Assembly: GCF_042767895.1 (NCBI RefSeq)
Contig: NC_091570.1
Location: 2,700,341-2,710,340 of the forward strand
Length of the DNA stretch: 10,000 bases
Origin: Penaeus vannamei
Taxonomy: Eukaryota; Arthropoda; Malacostraca; Decapoda; Penaeidae
Direction: 5' to 3'
Shown here: piece by piece, positions 1 through 7,522 of the stretch
Position numbering within the stretch: the first letter of the stretch is position 1
Layout: every line of letters starts with the position of its first letter
Made by a program: the position numbers and the translations under genes
The notes under the pieces: generated by a model
The model's database searches: none
What the model was told of the DNA's origin: nothing
What the model saw: the letters and a program-made list of their open reading frames with translations, nothing else

Positions 1-1
1 A

Positions 2-80
2 ATGGAAAATAGGACGTGTCGCGTTATCGTCTTCCTTGCCATTCCCGTCTACACTGTCTTGGTCTTCCTTCTCATTATTG
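2..80 (+). CDS. Exon 1: cytoplasmic tail and signal anchor
   Basis: The ATG at 2 opens 26 codons plus one base. MENRTCR precedes a 19-residue hydrophobic run (VIVFLAIPVYTVLVFLLII) with no charged residue, the layout of a type II Golgi signal anchor with a positive-inside tail. The donor at 80/81 is G|GTAAGTG, a near-perfect 5' splice site, leaving phase 1. I chose this ATG because the anchor follows at once and the reading joins exon 2 in phase. Only one base precedes it, so the start context and 5' UTR are unseen. Confidence 0.8.
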
Positions 81-1545
81 GTAAGTGTAGCGAATGTTTT
101 ATTTGTTTTTAATCATTTGTTTATTTATTTCATTCATGTTTTTTGCCGATTTAATGTCATTTACATTCTAGAAGTTTACGTTTATGTGGAAATTTTGTAC
201 TGTTTCTACTCTAACGTTATATCTCGAGCTGTTATTGATATAACATAATAAAGATTATTTATCTCTAGGCTGCAAAATCTATATTCTATATAAGGTCTTT
301 TATTTACGTCTGTGATACAACATCCATATCTGAATTAAAACATTGAATCAGGTAACTGTTATTTTAAGTGTCAATTGAACGATTGATGTAATAAGTCAAA
401 TAATTTACAACTGGAAATAATTCGTTAGATGTAATGTCAAATAATTTACAATTGGAAATAATTCCAGTTATTGTAGGTATTATTCACATGATAAATAGTC
501 AAACTGGTGCCTTTTCTTACTATTAGCCAAACTATTCACAGCCGTTACTTTGCATTATGAGTTGTTCCTCGCAGACGCCACCAGCAAACCTTTCACAGCC
601 GTTACCTTGCATCACTATTACAAGTTGTTCCTCGCAGACGCCACCTGCAAACTTTTCACAGCCGTTACCTTGCATCACTATTACAAGTTGTTCCTCGCAG
701 ACGCCACCAGCAACCACAGCATCGAGGGCCGCGGCGCCAAACTCCAGCGGTCACGAGGAACTGTCCCACACCCTCCTCGAGTTCCCGTCGCTCCTGCGCC
801 CCACCAGAGACACCGCAGAAAACTGGCTGGTGCTCATGATTATGTGGCCGCGCATGATGATCCTCCCGGGAGATCAAACCCCGAAGATGGGACAGATCGC
901 GGCGGGAATGCTGAGGAGAAGCGTGCAGGCGGGGACAGCTTCGAGGCAGGAAACGGGGATTTCGGAGCTTCGTCTCCAGCACCGGGTTCCGAAAGCGACT
1001 ATGATGATTATTATGAAGACGAAAGTGCGGATTATAATTGGTCCGAAGATTATTACAAGTACAAGCAGTTTGCCAGGCATTACATGTACTCTGATCTCTT
1101 CACCTCCGAGTTTCCTTTAGAAAATGGCGGATTATGTCCTAACAACACGAGAATTTTCGTTTTTGTCAATTCACGTGTCGAGAGCACCGAAACCCGAAAC
1201 TCCATTCGCAAAAGTTATCTCCAGATCCTCGCTAAACAAAAGATACCTTATGCTTTCCTTATCTCGAAACCTTCTAGTAAATTAGCGATGCTTAAACTGG
1301 AAGAGGAAAACCGAAGATTTAACGATCTAGTGGTTGTTGGAAGCCTCGAAGACTATGCAAATTTGACGCTGAAGACGGGCCACATGATACGCTGGGTTGG
1401 GCGCCACTGTCCAGCCCACGCCTACGTCGCGAAAGTGGACGACGACGTCTACGTGAACGTCCCCAAGTTCTTGAAGGTGCTGGAGAAGAACAGACAAAAG
1501 ACTGTGCTCGGCCACGTAAGTTCTATGTGCTTCTTCTATATATTG

Positions 1546-1622
<77 letters not shown>

Positions 1623-1719
1623 AGATATAGATATAGATATAGATATAGATAGATATAGATAGATATATAGATAGATAGATATGGATATATATACATAATA
1701 TATATATGTTATTTATTTA

Positions 1720-1813
<94 letters not shown>

Positions 1814-3000
1814 TGTGTGTCTGTGTGTGTGTCTGTGTATTGGAGGGAAAGAGAGAGGGAGGAAGGGAAGTCACCATATATGGACAGATAGACTTCAATA
1901 TAGGTTGATAGATATGAATATAACATGGACTTTCCTAATGCCTCCCACTCACTGGCAAAGAGGCACTTACTATCCAGCCATTCTTCAAACAATTTTCGAA
2001 CATCATACTGTGCGAATTTCGACAAGCATTCACAGATGGCCTTCACACTAGGGATAGATGCACTAATAGGGTGGACACACTAATAGATAATGAGATCTAC
2101 ATACAAATACCATCATTAGGCCCTAATATACCTACCTCCCACGCCCATCCGCCCGCAGATATGTTCGAACTGTGTGCCAAACGCAGGAAATAATCTACCT
2201 CTGCACGTAGCACTCAGAATGATGAATGGACTGCAGATGCGAAAAAACATGCCTCTCACGACCTTTCCTTCCTTTGCTACTGGACCTGCTTACGTCATCA
2301 CGGCAGGTGGGTGGCGACCTGGGGCTCTCGATGGTGATGAGGATGGTATTGGTGGTGGTGAACAGTAGTTGTAGTTGTAGTTGTAGTTATTGGAGTAATA
2401 GTAATAATAATGATAGTGTCTATGATAATGATAATGATAATAATAATGATGATAACAATAATAATGAAAAAAACAATGACAATGACATTAATAACAACAA
2501 TAATATTGGTAATAATAAAACAATGATAATAAAATAGCAATAATAACCCACAGCAACAAACATCATACAGGTAACCAATACAGGTAACCAAAGTAACCCC
2601 GCCCCCTTCTCTTCGTTCCTCTCTAGACGTAATTCCCTTGTTTGAGGAAGCGTCTCAGCTGATGCAGTACTTCATGTTCGAGGACGTGTTCTGGACAGGT
2701 TTCGTTGTGAAGAAGATCAACCTGGAATTCGGCCAGACTGTGGGAATTCCCCAAGATCCAGAGAGTGTAAGGTTCAAATACCTCACCATGAGGGCCAAGG
2801 GTAAGCCTTCAGGAGTGACTGTGAAGCATGAGAATGTCCCCGGATGGCGTCTTAATTACAAGACTTCGAAGCTCCTACAGGAAAGTCTTCGCAAAGCCCG
2901 TGATGCTGTTATTGTTCACCGTGTAGACTGGGAGAAGGACAGGGCATTCGTGGAGGATCTGGATCGGGCTTTTGGGAAAGAAAGAGCTTGGGGGCTGTAG
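2..3000 (+). CDS. Beta-1,3-galactosyltransferase-like GT31 enzyme, four coding exons (join 2..80, 527..1515, 2159..2306, 2627..3000)
   Basis: The joined model has 1590 coding bases, 529 residues plus TAG. Residues 1-7 form a short tail with two Arg, 8-26 an uninterrupted hydrophobic anchor, about 27-230 a low-complexity stem, and about 235 onward the GT31 catalytic domain. Visible family landmarks are the SIRKSYL segment (252-258), the DDD metal/UDP-sugar site (331-333, followed by VYVN), the FATGPAYVIT segment near 396-405, and E424-D425-V426 before FWTG. Four N-glycosylation sequons are present (NHS, NWS, NNT, NLT). By family knowledge such enzymes are type II Golgi proteins that transfer galactose, or a related hexose, from UDP-sugar in beta-1,3 linkage to glycans. 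The exact donor and acceptor cannot be told here. All introns are GT/AG with phases 1, 0 and 1. The start lies at the window edge, so a longer 5' end is possible. The exon 2 acceptor is ambiguous: use of the AG before 701 gives 471 residues. GT31 identity is firm; the substrate is unknown. Confidence 0.9.
81..526 (+). other. Intron 1 (446 nt, phase 1)
   Basis: It starts GTAAGTG and ends in a pyrimidine-rich CCTTTTCTTACTATTAG if the upstream acceptor is used. It is AT-rich and holds an imperfect ~42-bp tandem duplication (381..464). Three further in-phase acceptors lie downstream at 574, 637 and 700, so the 3' end may be as far as 700. Confidence 0.65.
381..464 (+). repeat. Two-copy ~42-bp tandem duplication in intron 1
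   Basis: Copy 1 is 381..423 and copy 2 is 424..464. They share GTCAAATAATTTACAA followed by (C/T)TGGAAATAATTC. By eye they differ at three bases plus a 2-base gap. No function is evident. Confidence 0.8.
527..1515 (+). CDS. Exon 2: stem region and N-terminal half of the GT31 domain
   Basis: The frame is open from 499 to the donor CAC|GTAAGT at 1515/1516 (phase 0). The AG at 525-526 completes the split codon as G|CC and opens the longest form. In that form residues ~27-90 come from three copies of a 63-bp repeat. Residues ~90-170 are rich in Arg, His, Pro, Asp and Gly, and ~172-205 are strongly acidic and tyrosine-rich (YDDYYEDE, EDYYKYK). After CPNNT (230-234) the sequence becomes globular: a beta strand (RIFVFV), the TRNSIRKSYL segment, FNDLVVVGSLEDYANLTLKT, then VAKVDDDVYVN and TVLGH. 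That order is standard for GT31. The exon is clearly GC-richer than its introns. Confidence 0.85.
535..712 (+). repeat. Three tandem copies of a 57/63-bp unit spanning candidate splice acceptors
   Basis: Units begin with TTCACAGCCGTTAC at 535, 592 and 655. The first spacing is 57 and the second 63, both multiples of three. Units 2 and 3 are nearly identical; unit 1 lacks six bases. Each unit carries TTGTTCCTCGCAG followed by ACGCCACC, a pyrimidine-rich acceptor-like site, so AG falls at 573-574, 636-637 and 699-700, all in the phase needed after exon 1. If translated, the units read FTAVTLHHYYKLFLADAT-like 19-21-mers. Confidence 0.85.
1549..1605 (+). repeat. (AT)n microsatellite, ~28 units
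   Basis: Uninterrupted AT alternation. It is self-complementary and could extrude as a cruciform. Confidence 0.95.
1604..1683 (+). repeat. (TATAGA)n / (GATA)n compound microsatellite
   Basis: Directly continues the AT tract. It starts as regular hexanucleotide units and decays into GATA tetranucleotides, which suggests stepwise growth from the AT tract by G substitutions. Confidence 0.9.
1723..1838 (+). repeat. (GT)n microsatellite, 45 perfect units then CTGTGTGT interruptions
   Basis: GT is uninterrupted from 1723 to 1812 (90 nt), then is broken by C at 1813, 1821 and 1833. Alternating purine-pyrimidine of this length is a classic Z-DNA-prone tract. It lies inside intron 2. Confidence 0.95.
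2159..2306 (+). CDS. Exon 3: middle of the GT31 catalytic domain
   Basis: Starts with ATA TGT TCG after CCCGCAG and ends GCA G|GTGGGT (phase 1), giving residues 357-405 plus one base. The C-terminal half (MPLTTFPSF, then ATGPAYVITA) matches the family's YPPY...SGxGYV region and joins exon 4 as TA-DVIPLFEE. The middle (about 371-386, HVALRMMNGLQMRK) lacks the usual Lys-Trp motif, while a frame offset by two bases at about 2217..2250 reads NDEWTADAKK. See the finding on possible compensating frameshifts. The start and end are well supported by the splice sites and phase. Confidence 0.8.
2364..2532 (+). repeat. (GTAGTT)n followed by degenerate AAT/GATAAT low-complexity tract
   Basis: Four GTAGTT-type hexamers at about 2365..2388 run into ~140 nt built from AAT, GAT and AAC triplets with only scattered interruptions. 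Both strands are open for long stretches only because of this composition. Confidence 0.85.
2565..2590 (+). repeat. 13-bp perfect tandem repeat ATACAGGTAACCA x2
   Basis: Identical copies at 2565..2577 and 2578..2590. Each contains CAG|GTAA, a good 5' splice-site core, only 36-62 nt before the real exon 4 acceptor. Confidence 0.9.
2627..3000 (+). CDS. Exon 4: C-terminal part of the GT31 enzyme and stop
   Basis: The AC after CTCTCTAG completes the split codon as GAC, continuing DVIPLFEEASQLM. E424-D425-V426 followed by FWTG matches the GT31 E-D-V segment, which carries the likely catalytic acid. An ~85-residue, Lys/Arg-rich C-terminal tail follows (KYLTMRAKGKPS to FGKERAWGL), ending at TAG 2998-3000. 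No retention motif is visible, as expected for an enzyme held in the Golgi by its N-terminal anchor. Confidence 0.9.
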
Positions 3001-3773
<773 letters not shown>

Positions 3774-4076
3774 AAGTACATGAGACTTACCGTAGGTTGG
3801 TTGAAGTGTGCTTTGAATTTTACGAAGCAAATCCCCTCAGCTAATGGGTGGTTTCACATGAGATACACTGCACTGCCTCACACCACCAGACTTTAAAGTG
3901 TACGATCACCCCCACATGACAAATAGTTTATCATTTCCTATTGTTTGAGTTTGTCCTTGTGACGCTGCTTAGCGTAGGGAGGAAGAGGGCATGTGAATGC
4001 GCCCACTTACAAAGGCTATTTACTTCGTAAAATTTAAAGCACATTTTAACTGAGTAATGGTAAGTTTCATGTACTT
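3774..4076. mobile_element. MITE-like foldback element with 87-bp terminal inverted arms
   Basis: The left arm (3774..3860) starts AAGTACATGAGACTTACC and ends GGTTTCACATG. The right arm (3990..4076) read on the minus strand starts AAGTACATGAAACTTACC and ends GCATTCACATG. Over the outer 59 bases I count 48 identities with no gap; the inner part also aligns, with small shifts. The loop is ~129 nt and has no coding frame. Similarity continues outward less well (GCAGAAAAGT near 3747, GCAGAGAAGT on the minus strand near 4100-4109), so the true ends may be about 3745 and 4112. No clean target-site duplication was found, and the superfamily cannot be assigned. Confidence 0.75.
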
Positions 4077-4149
4077 AAGTTATTTTACTTGAGCAAATCA
4101 CTTCTCTGCTTGGGTTTGCTTTCCCATGAGGTTTTGAAGCCATGTGGGT

Positions 4150-4958
4150 GGCATACTTGACATTTTCAAATTACATACAGGTGAATCAGGTGAAATAAAA
4201 ACCATATTGAACTATTTTAACTTTCCTCCGTTCAGTTAATGTACTTGTCATTGTCTCTGAGTCAATGATGTTCCCAAACTTTTCCAAACATTTTTTGGGT
4301 TGTGTATATACTCATAGCATCCATCTAATGAGCTGTGGCATACGAGTGTCTTTAATGAAACTGGTGATAGTGTATCCCATTTGTCCTAGGGTAGCAAAAA
4401 TAGGTTTCATTCATTTGGTAAAAATATGGGAGCCTTCTGTAACACATTAGGGAGACAGGTCAACTGGTAGATTTTCTTTCCCATTTAAAGCAAAGAAATC
4501 TTGGATGTTCTACAGCTATCTTGACAGAGTAATATACATGCATAAGATTAGCTGCAGTCATGTAATCCCCTTTGTTAAAAAGTCAAGTTGCTTGTTCAAA
4601 ATTTTCCATTTTGAAATGTTTATAATTAATGTGCTTTTTTAGTTTTTCCAAGGGTCATCTTAAAATCCCCATGCTTTTTCCTCCACAGAAAAATTGGGGA
4701 TATGATTTGTTCCCCCTGTTTGTGCGTTTCCTTAATAACTTTAAGATCTCACAGCTTTACATTTCCTGGTAAATAATGACCTTTTCCTCCTCACTAAAAA
4801 CATATGCAATGCCTTCAAGAAAATAAATAACTGATATCATCAAGATTAATATCAAGATGGCAATGTGTAACAATATCCAAAATGTGAGGATGATTGGTTA
4901 TTTTACACCATTCATGAACAAAATTTTGAAGTCTACCAGCTTCAATTTTTTTACTCAT
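4150..4958 (-). pseudogene. Decayed DIRS/Ty3-type reverse transcriptase fragment
   Basis: Read on the minus strand from about 4958 downward, broken frames give retroelement RT landmarks in the right order. These are GRLQNFVHEWCKIT and HPHILDIV (the stretch before the RT core), EQIISPIFLWRKKHGDFKM (about the Q-F-I-S-x-I-F...K-K-D-G block), INYKHFKMEN, KGDYMTAANLMHVYYS (the D-L-K-D-A-Y block, with its Asp replaced), HPRFLCFKWEGKIYQLTCLPN (the F-x-W-x-G-x-x-Y-x-F-x-x-L-P-x-G block), FATLGQMGYTITSF-like remnants, then FIKDT where the catalytic F/Y-I-D-D is expected. Several stops and frame changes interrupt it. It ends vaguely near the MITE. A DIRS-like origin is favoured by the GRL...W.KIT..P.IL segment, but a Ty3/gypsy relative is possible. 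It is not functional. Confidence 0.7.
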
Positions 4959-4959
4959 C

Positions 4960-5747
4960 TCAGTTCTTGCCGGGGATTGCCGTGTCCCCGGCCAAAGGGA
5001 GTTTTTTGCCTCTAATCTTTAAGAAGTTTTGGATGTCTTCAAGGGTTTCTGGAGGGGAGTTGGGTGAAGAGGACTGAGAGGCAAAGGTTCTCTTGTGAGG
5101 AAAAGAGGAGATAATATATCTGAGGAACAGAAGAAGAGGAAGGTGTTGGAGAGGGTGGAGTGGAACGTTTAGGTTGCCTGGTGCGACAAATAAAGTGAGG
5201 AGGGGTAGGTATCAGGGAACTGGTAGAGATTGGAGTATCTGGATTTAGACTGGAAAACGAATTTGACTGGGGGATAGGGTGAGTAGAGGTAGGATGGTTC
5301 AAGGTATAGGGAAGAGATACTGGGGGCAATGCAGATACATCTTGTGAAGATGGTGTGGGAGCAGAGCGAAGGAAATAAGTAGAGAGAAAAACCTCGTTGC
5401 CGTGCTTCTTGTCTAGCCTCACGTAGAGTGAGGCCTAGTTTGAATCTGAGGACTGCTACCTCACATTCGAGCTTATAAAATACATCATGGGAATCTCCAC
5501 AATTGACACATGTATGTGACTGAGCAGGGTAATTTGAAGAGGACTGTGCAGTAGATGGAGAGGAGAATGTTGGGAGAGAGGAAGGGGTGCTTTCTGGAGG
5601 TTGAGTGATAACATGGGTGGGAGTCTTGGAATGGATGGAGTTGTCAGTAAGCGTCGAGGAGGGGGTGTTAGTATCAGTGGTTGGAGCCGTGGTCAAAGGA
5701 GGGGCAGGGGTTGGAAAAACATCAAACATCAAAAATACCGTGCCCAT
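4960..5747 (-). pseudogene. Frameshifted ORF1/Gag-like fragment of a non-LTR retrotransposon
   Basis: On the minus strand an open frame from 5747 to ~5390 codes a Ser/Thr/Pro-rich stretch, a zinc-knuckle-like CVNCGDSH, then EVAVLRFKLGLTLREARQEA, as in ORF1 proteins of Jockey/CR1-like LINEs. Near 5385..5395, in a run of T on that strand, the proline-rich continuation moves to another frame (STYFLRSAPTPSSQDVS, on to about 5040). A last shift near 5045 gives PPETLEDIQNFLKIRGKK and ends GDTAIPGKN at TGA 4960-4962. After the two Cys and His, the final Cys spacing is abnormal (HDVFYKLEC), suggesting a small deletion in the knuckle. No endonuclease or RT of this element follows; DIRS-type sequence abuts instead. 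Expected to be dead and present in many copies. Confidence 0.7.
4969..4992. repeat. GC-rich 8-bp stem / 8-nt loop hairpin
   Basis: GCCGGGGA (4969..4976), loop TTGCCGTG, TCCCCGGC (4985..4992): perfect arms in an otherwise AT-rich setting. It lies in the last codons of the ORF1-like fragment, next to the junction with the RT fragment. Confidence 0.85.
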
Positions 5748-5955
5748 GGCTCCAGGAGGCTGTTCATGACTGACAGAGCCAGCCTTTCATCCTTTCAGCA
5801 TGGCTCTCACACTTTAGGAATGGGATAAATGGGGATGAATAAGATACAGAAGAGGAAAGGAGAGAATAAAAGACCAAGCAAAATTCGTTGAACCGAGGCT
5901 GTGGCCCAAGGTAGGGTGATCCCCTACATTAGGCCGTCTGGTTCATGTGGAAGCA
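5748..5955 (-). mobile_element. Probable 5' portion of the same non-LTR element
   Basis: This stretch is directly upstream of the ORF1-like frame on the minus strand. It has a mixed, non-AT-rich composition like the element and holds only stop-interrupted frames (for example HAERMKGWLCQS). Inclusion is an inference from continuity and composition; the left limit near 5955 is where the local sequence reverts to AT-rich DNA. Confidence 0.35.
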
Positions 5956-5986
5956 ACTCTGCAACTGGTGGTGTGAAGCGAACCCT

Positions 5987-6009
5987 GAAGTGATTTGCTA
6001 AAGTAAAAT
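5987..6009 (+). repeat. Inverted copy of a 23-bp motif also at 4082..4104
   Basis: GAAGTGATTTGCT, one variable base, AAGTAAAAT here on plus; the same with one mismatch on minus at 4082..4104. AAGC(G/A)AACCC precedes it in both places, with a spacer of different length. The pair brackets the retroelement cluster. Confidence 0.7.
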
Positions 6010-7522
6010 TTCATAAAGCCTTTAACATATTAGTTAATTTAAAGTATTTATTATGAATTTTGTTGCAAAGATGCTGTTGATATTGACAGTGTTATTATTA
6101 TTAGTTACATTATGGTTATTATAATGTTATTAGCATATATATAAAACAGATAGATCTTTCTATAAATCAAAGAAAAGGGTAAACAAGTGAGATAGGTAGG
6201 ACTAATAATTGATTAAAAATACAGCAGATATTGTATGTATTTTTTGTCATACAGGGCCAATTGGGTAAAGCAATTCACTTTCAAAATTTAATTTTACAGT
6301 ATAATTCCTGATCCATTACAACTTATTTTTCCCAAATTAAAAATTGTAATGTTAAAAGCAATAATACCTCATATATCTCTACATCAACAAATTTTTCCTA
6401 CTATAGGCAGTAAAACTTTAAGATAAATATGTTTTCTGATATTCTGCAGGTTTAACCAAGTGAAAAAAAGTATCTTCTGAGTATTTATTGGCTTCATGAT
6501 TTACATATCCCAACACTGAGAAAGTAAAAAGTTTACACAAAATACAATATTGCTGAGCAATTCCACAGCCATCTGCATTTGTCTAGAAAAAAATCTTACC
6601 CTTTCTGTCAACTGCTTTTTATTTTTTTGTTTTTTTTTATAACAGATATAACAAGTGCCCAAAAACCTATTCCATGTACACTTACAACAGTCTCTGCCTC
6701 TTTCCTTAATAATACAATAAAATACATGAACAATTCTGAAGAGTGATGTTTTGGGTTTGATGTTACAACTGCTATTCCCAGTGACAGTTGTGAGTCAGTG
6801 TACTCACCCATATCAGGCATTTGGATTGGGTGTGATTCAGGGAAGAGAGAGAGATACTTGGCAATCTTTCATTAATAATTATGTGATAGACTGTCACACA
6901 AAGGGTATAACTGCTGCTGATATTGTGAAATCAGCATAGTTCAACATTTCATTAATGATAGGGCTTAACTATAATATTCTGTATAATGTTGTCATGTTAT
7001 CAACATGATCTGTTTGTGTCCATCTAGCGCCTCATCATGGATGTGGGCAATGATAAAGACATTCAGTCTTACTTTCACAACAATTTACCAGAATATTAAA
7101 TCACCATACATATATATATTTTTTCAAATCTAATCTAGTGTCATTCCCTTTTTAAGTAAAGCCTATTTACTTTAAAAATGTTATATTCTACCAAACCTCA
7201 ATATAGTCATCTGTAAAGAGATCCGCTGCTGCTTGACATTTAGCTTTACTTGATAGAATTACGTCTTTATCACAAAATTTTGAAAAATCAGCATCATCCC
7301 TGAATTATTCGCCAGCCTGAAGTAGGGCAGGAAATTCACAATGGCAATTGCTGCCGTACCTTTTCAAATTGTCACAATGCCCTAAACTTATGAGGATTTT
7401 TACGGCAACAAATTATTGTGACCCTAACTTTTGGCCAACGCAATAGCTGTGAGGATCAGAACACCAGTGTACAGGCAGTACCGGCACACTGGCAGCCATC
7501 AGCACAGCGTACAGATAGAATC
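6010..7522. other. AT-rich non-coding stretch
   Basis: No frame longer than about 70 codons, no recognisable protein similarity and no strong repeat. It holds A/T runs (6540..6660) and a relatively GC-rich island at about 7430..7530. I see no gene here. Confidence 0.6.

Larger units (their letters stand above)
1516..2158 (+). other. Intron 2 (643 nt, phase 0), packed with microsatellites
   Basis: Donor GTAAGTTC follows the GH codons. The acceptor ends CCATCCGCCCGCAG at 2158. About 230 nt are simple repeats (AT, TATAGA/GATA, GT), and the rest, 1840..2150, shows no reading frame or motif of note. Phase 0 joins H356 to I357. Confidence 0.85.
2307..2626 (+). other. Intron 3 (320 nt, phase 1)
   Basis: Donor GTGGGTGG, acceptor CTTCGTTCCTCTCTAG. 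It is almost wholly low-complexity: GATGGT/GGTGGT near 2329..2360, then (GTAGTT), AAT/GATAAT repeats, then a 13-bp direct repeat just before the acceptor tract. Confidence 0.85.

Noticed and set aside
532..717. Minus-strand frame with a repeated VCEEQLVIVMQGNGCE peptide
   Set aside because: It is only the reverse reading of the 63-bp tandem repeat at the start of exon 2.
557..1120. Overlapping 187-codon plus frame across exon 2
   Set aside because: It is open because of repeat and GC-rich composition, lacks domain similarity and ends before the catalytic motifs. The other frame carries the GT31 landmarks.
1706..2051. Frames made of Cys-Val or Thr-His repeats
   Set aside because: Pure translations of the GT microsatellite inside intron 2.
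2226..2591. Asn/Asp-rich plus frame and Ile-rich minus frame
   Set aside because: Products of the AAT/GATAAT low-complexity tract in intron 3.
4265..4450. 61-codon plus-strand frame
   Set aside because: Shadow of the decayed reverse transcriptase, which makes sense only on the minus strand.
5601..5828. Gly/Arg-rich plus-strand frame
   Set aside because: Antisense shadow of the Ser/Thr/Pro-rich ORF1-like segment.
6608..6939. Short frames of 62-70 codons on both strands
   Set aside because: No similarity, no splice context and length expected by chance.
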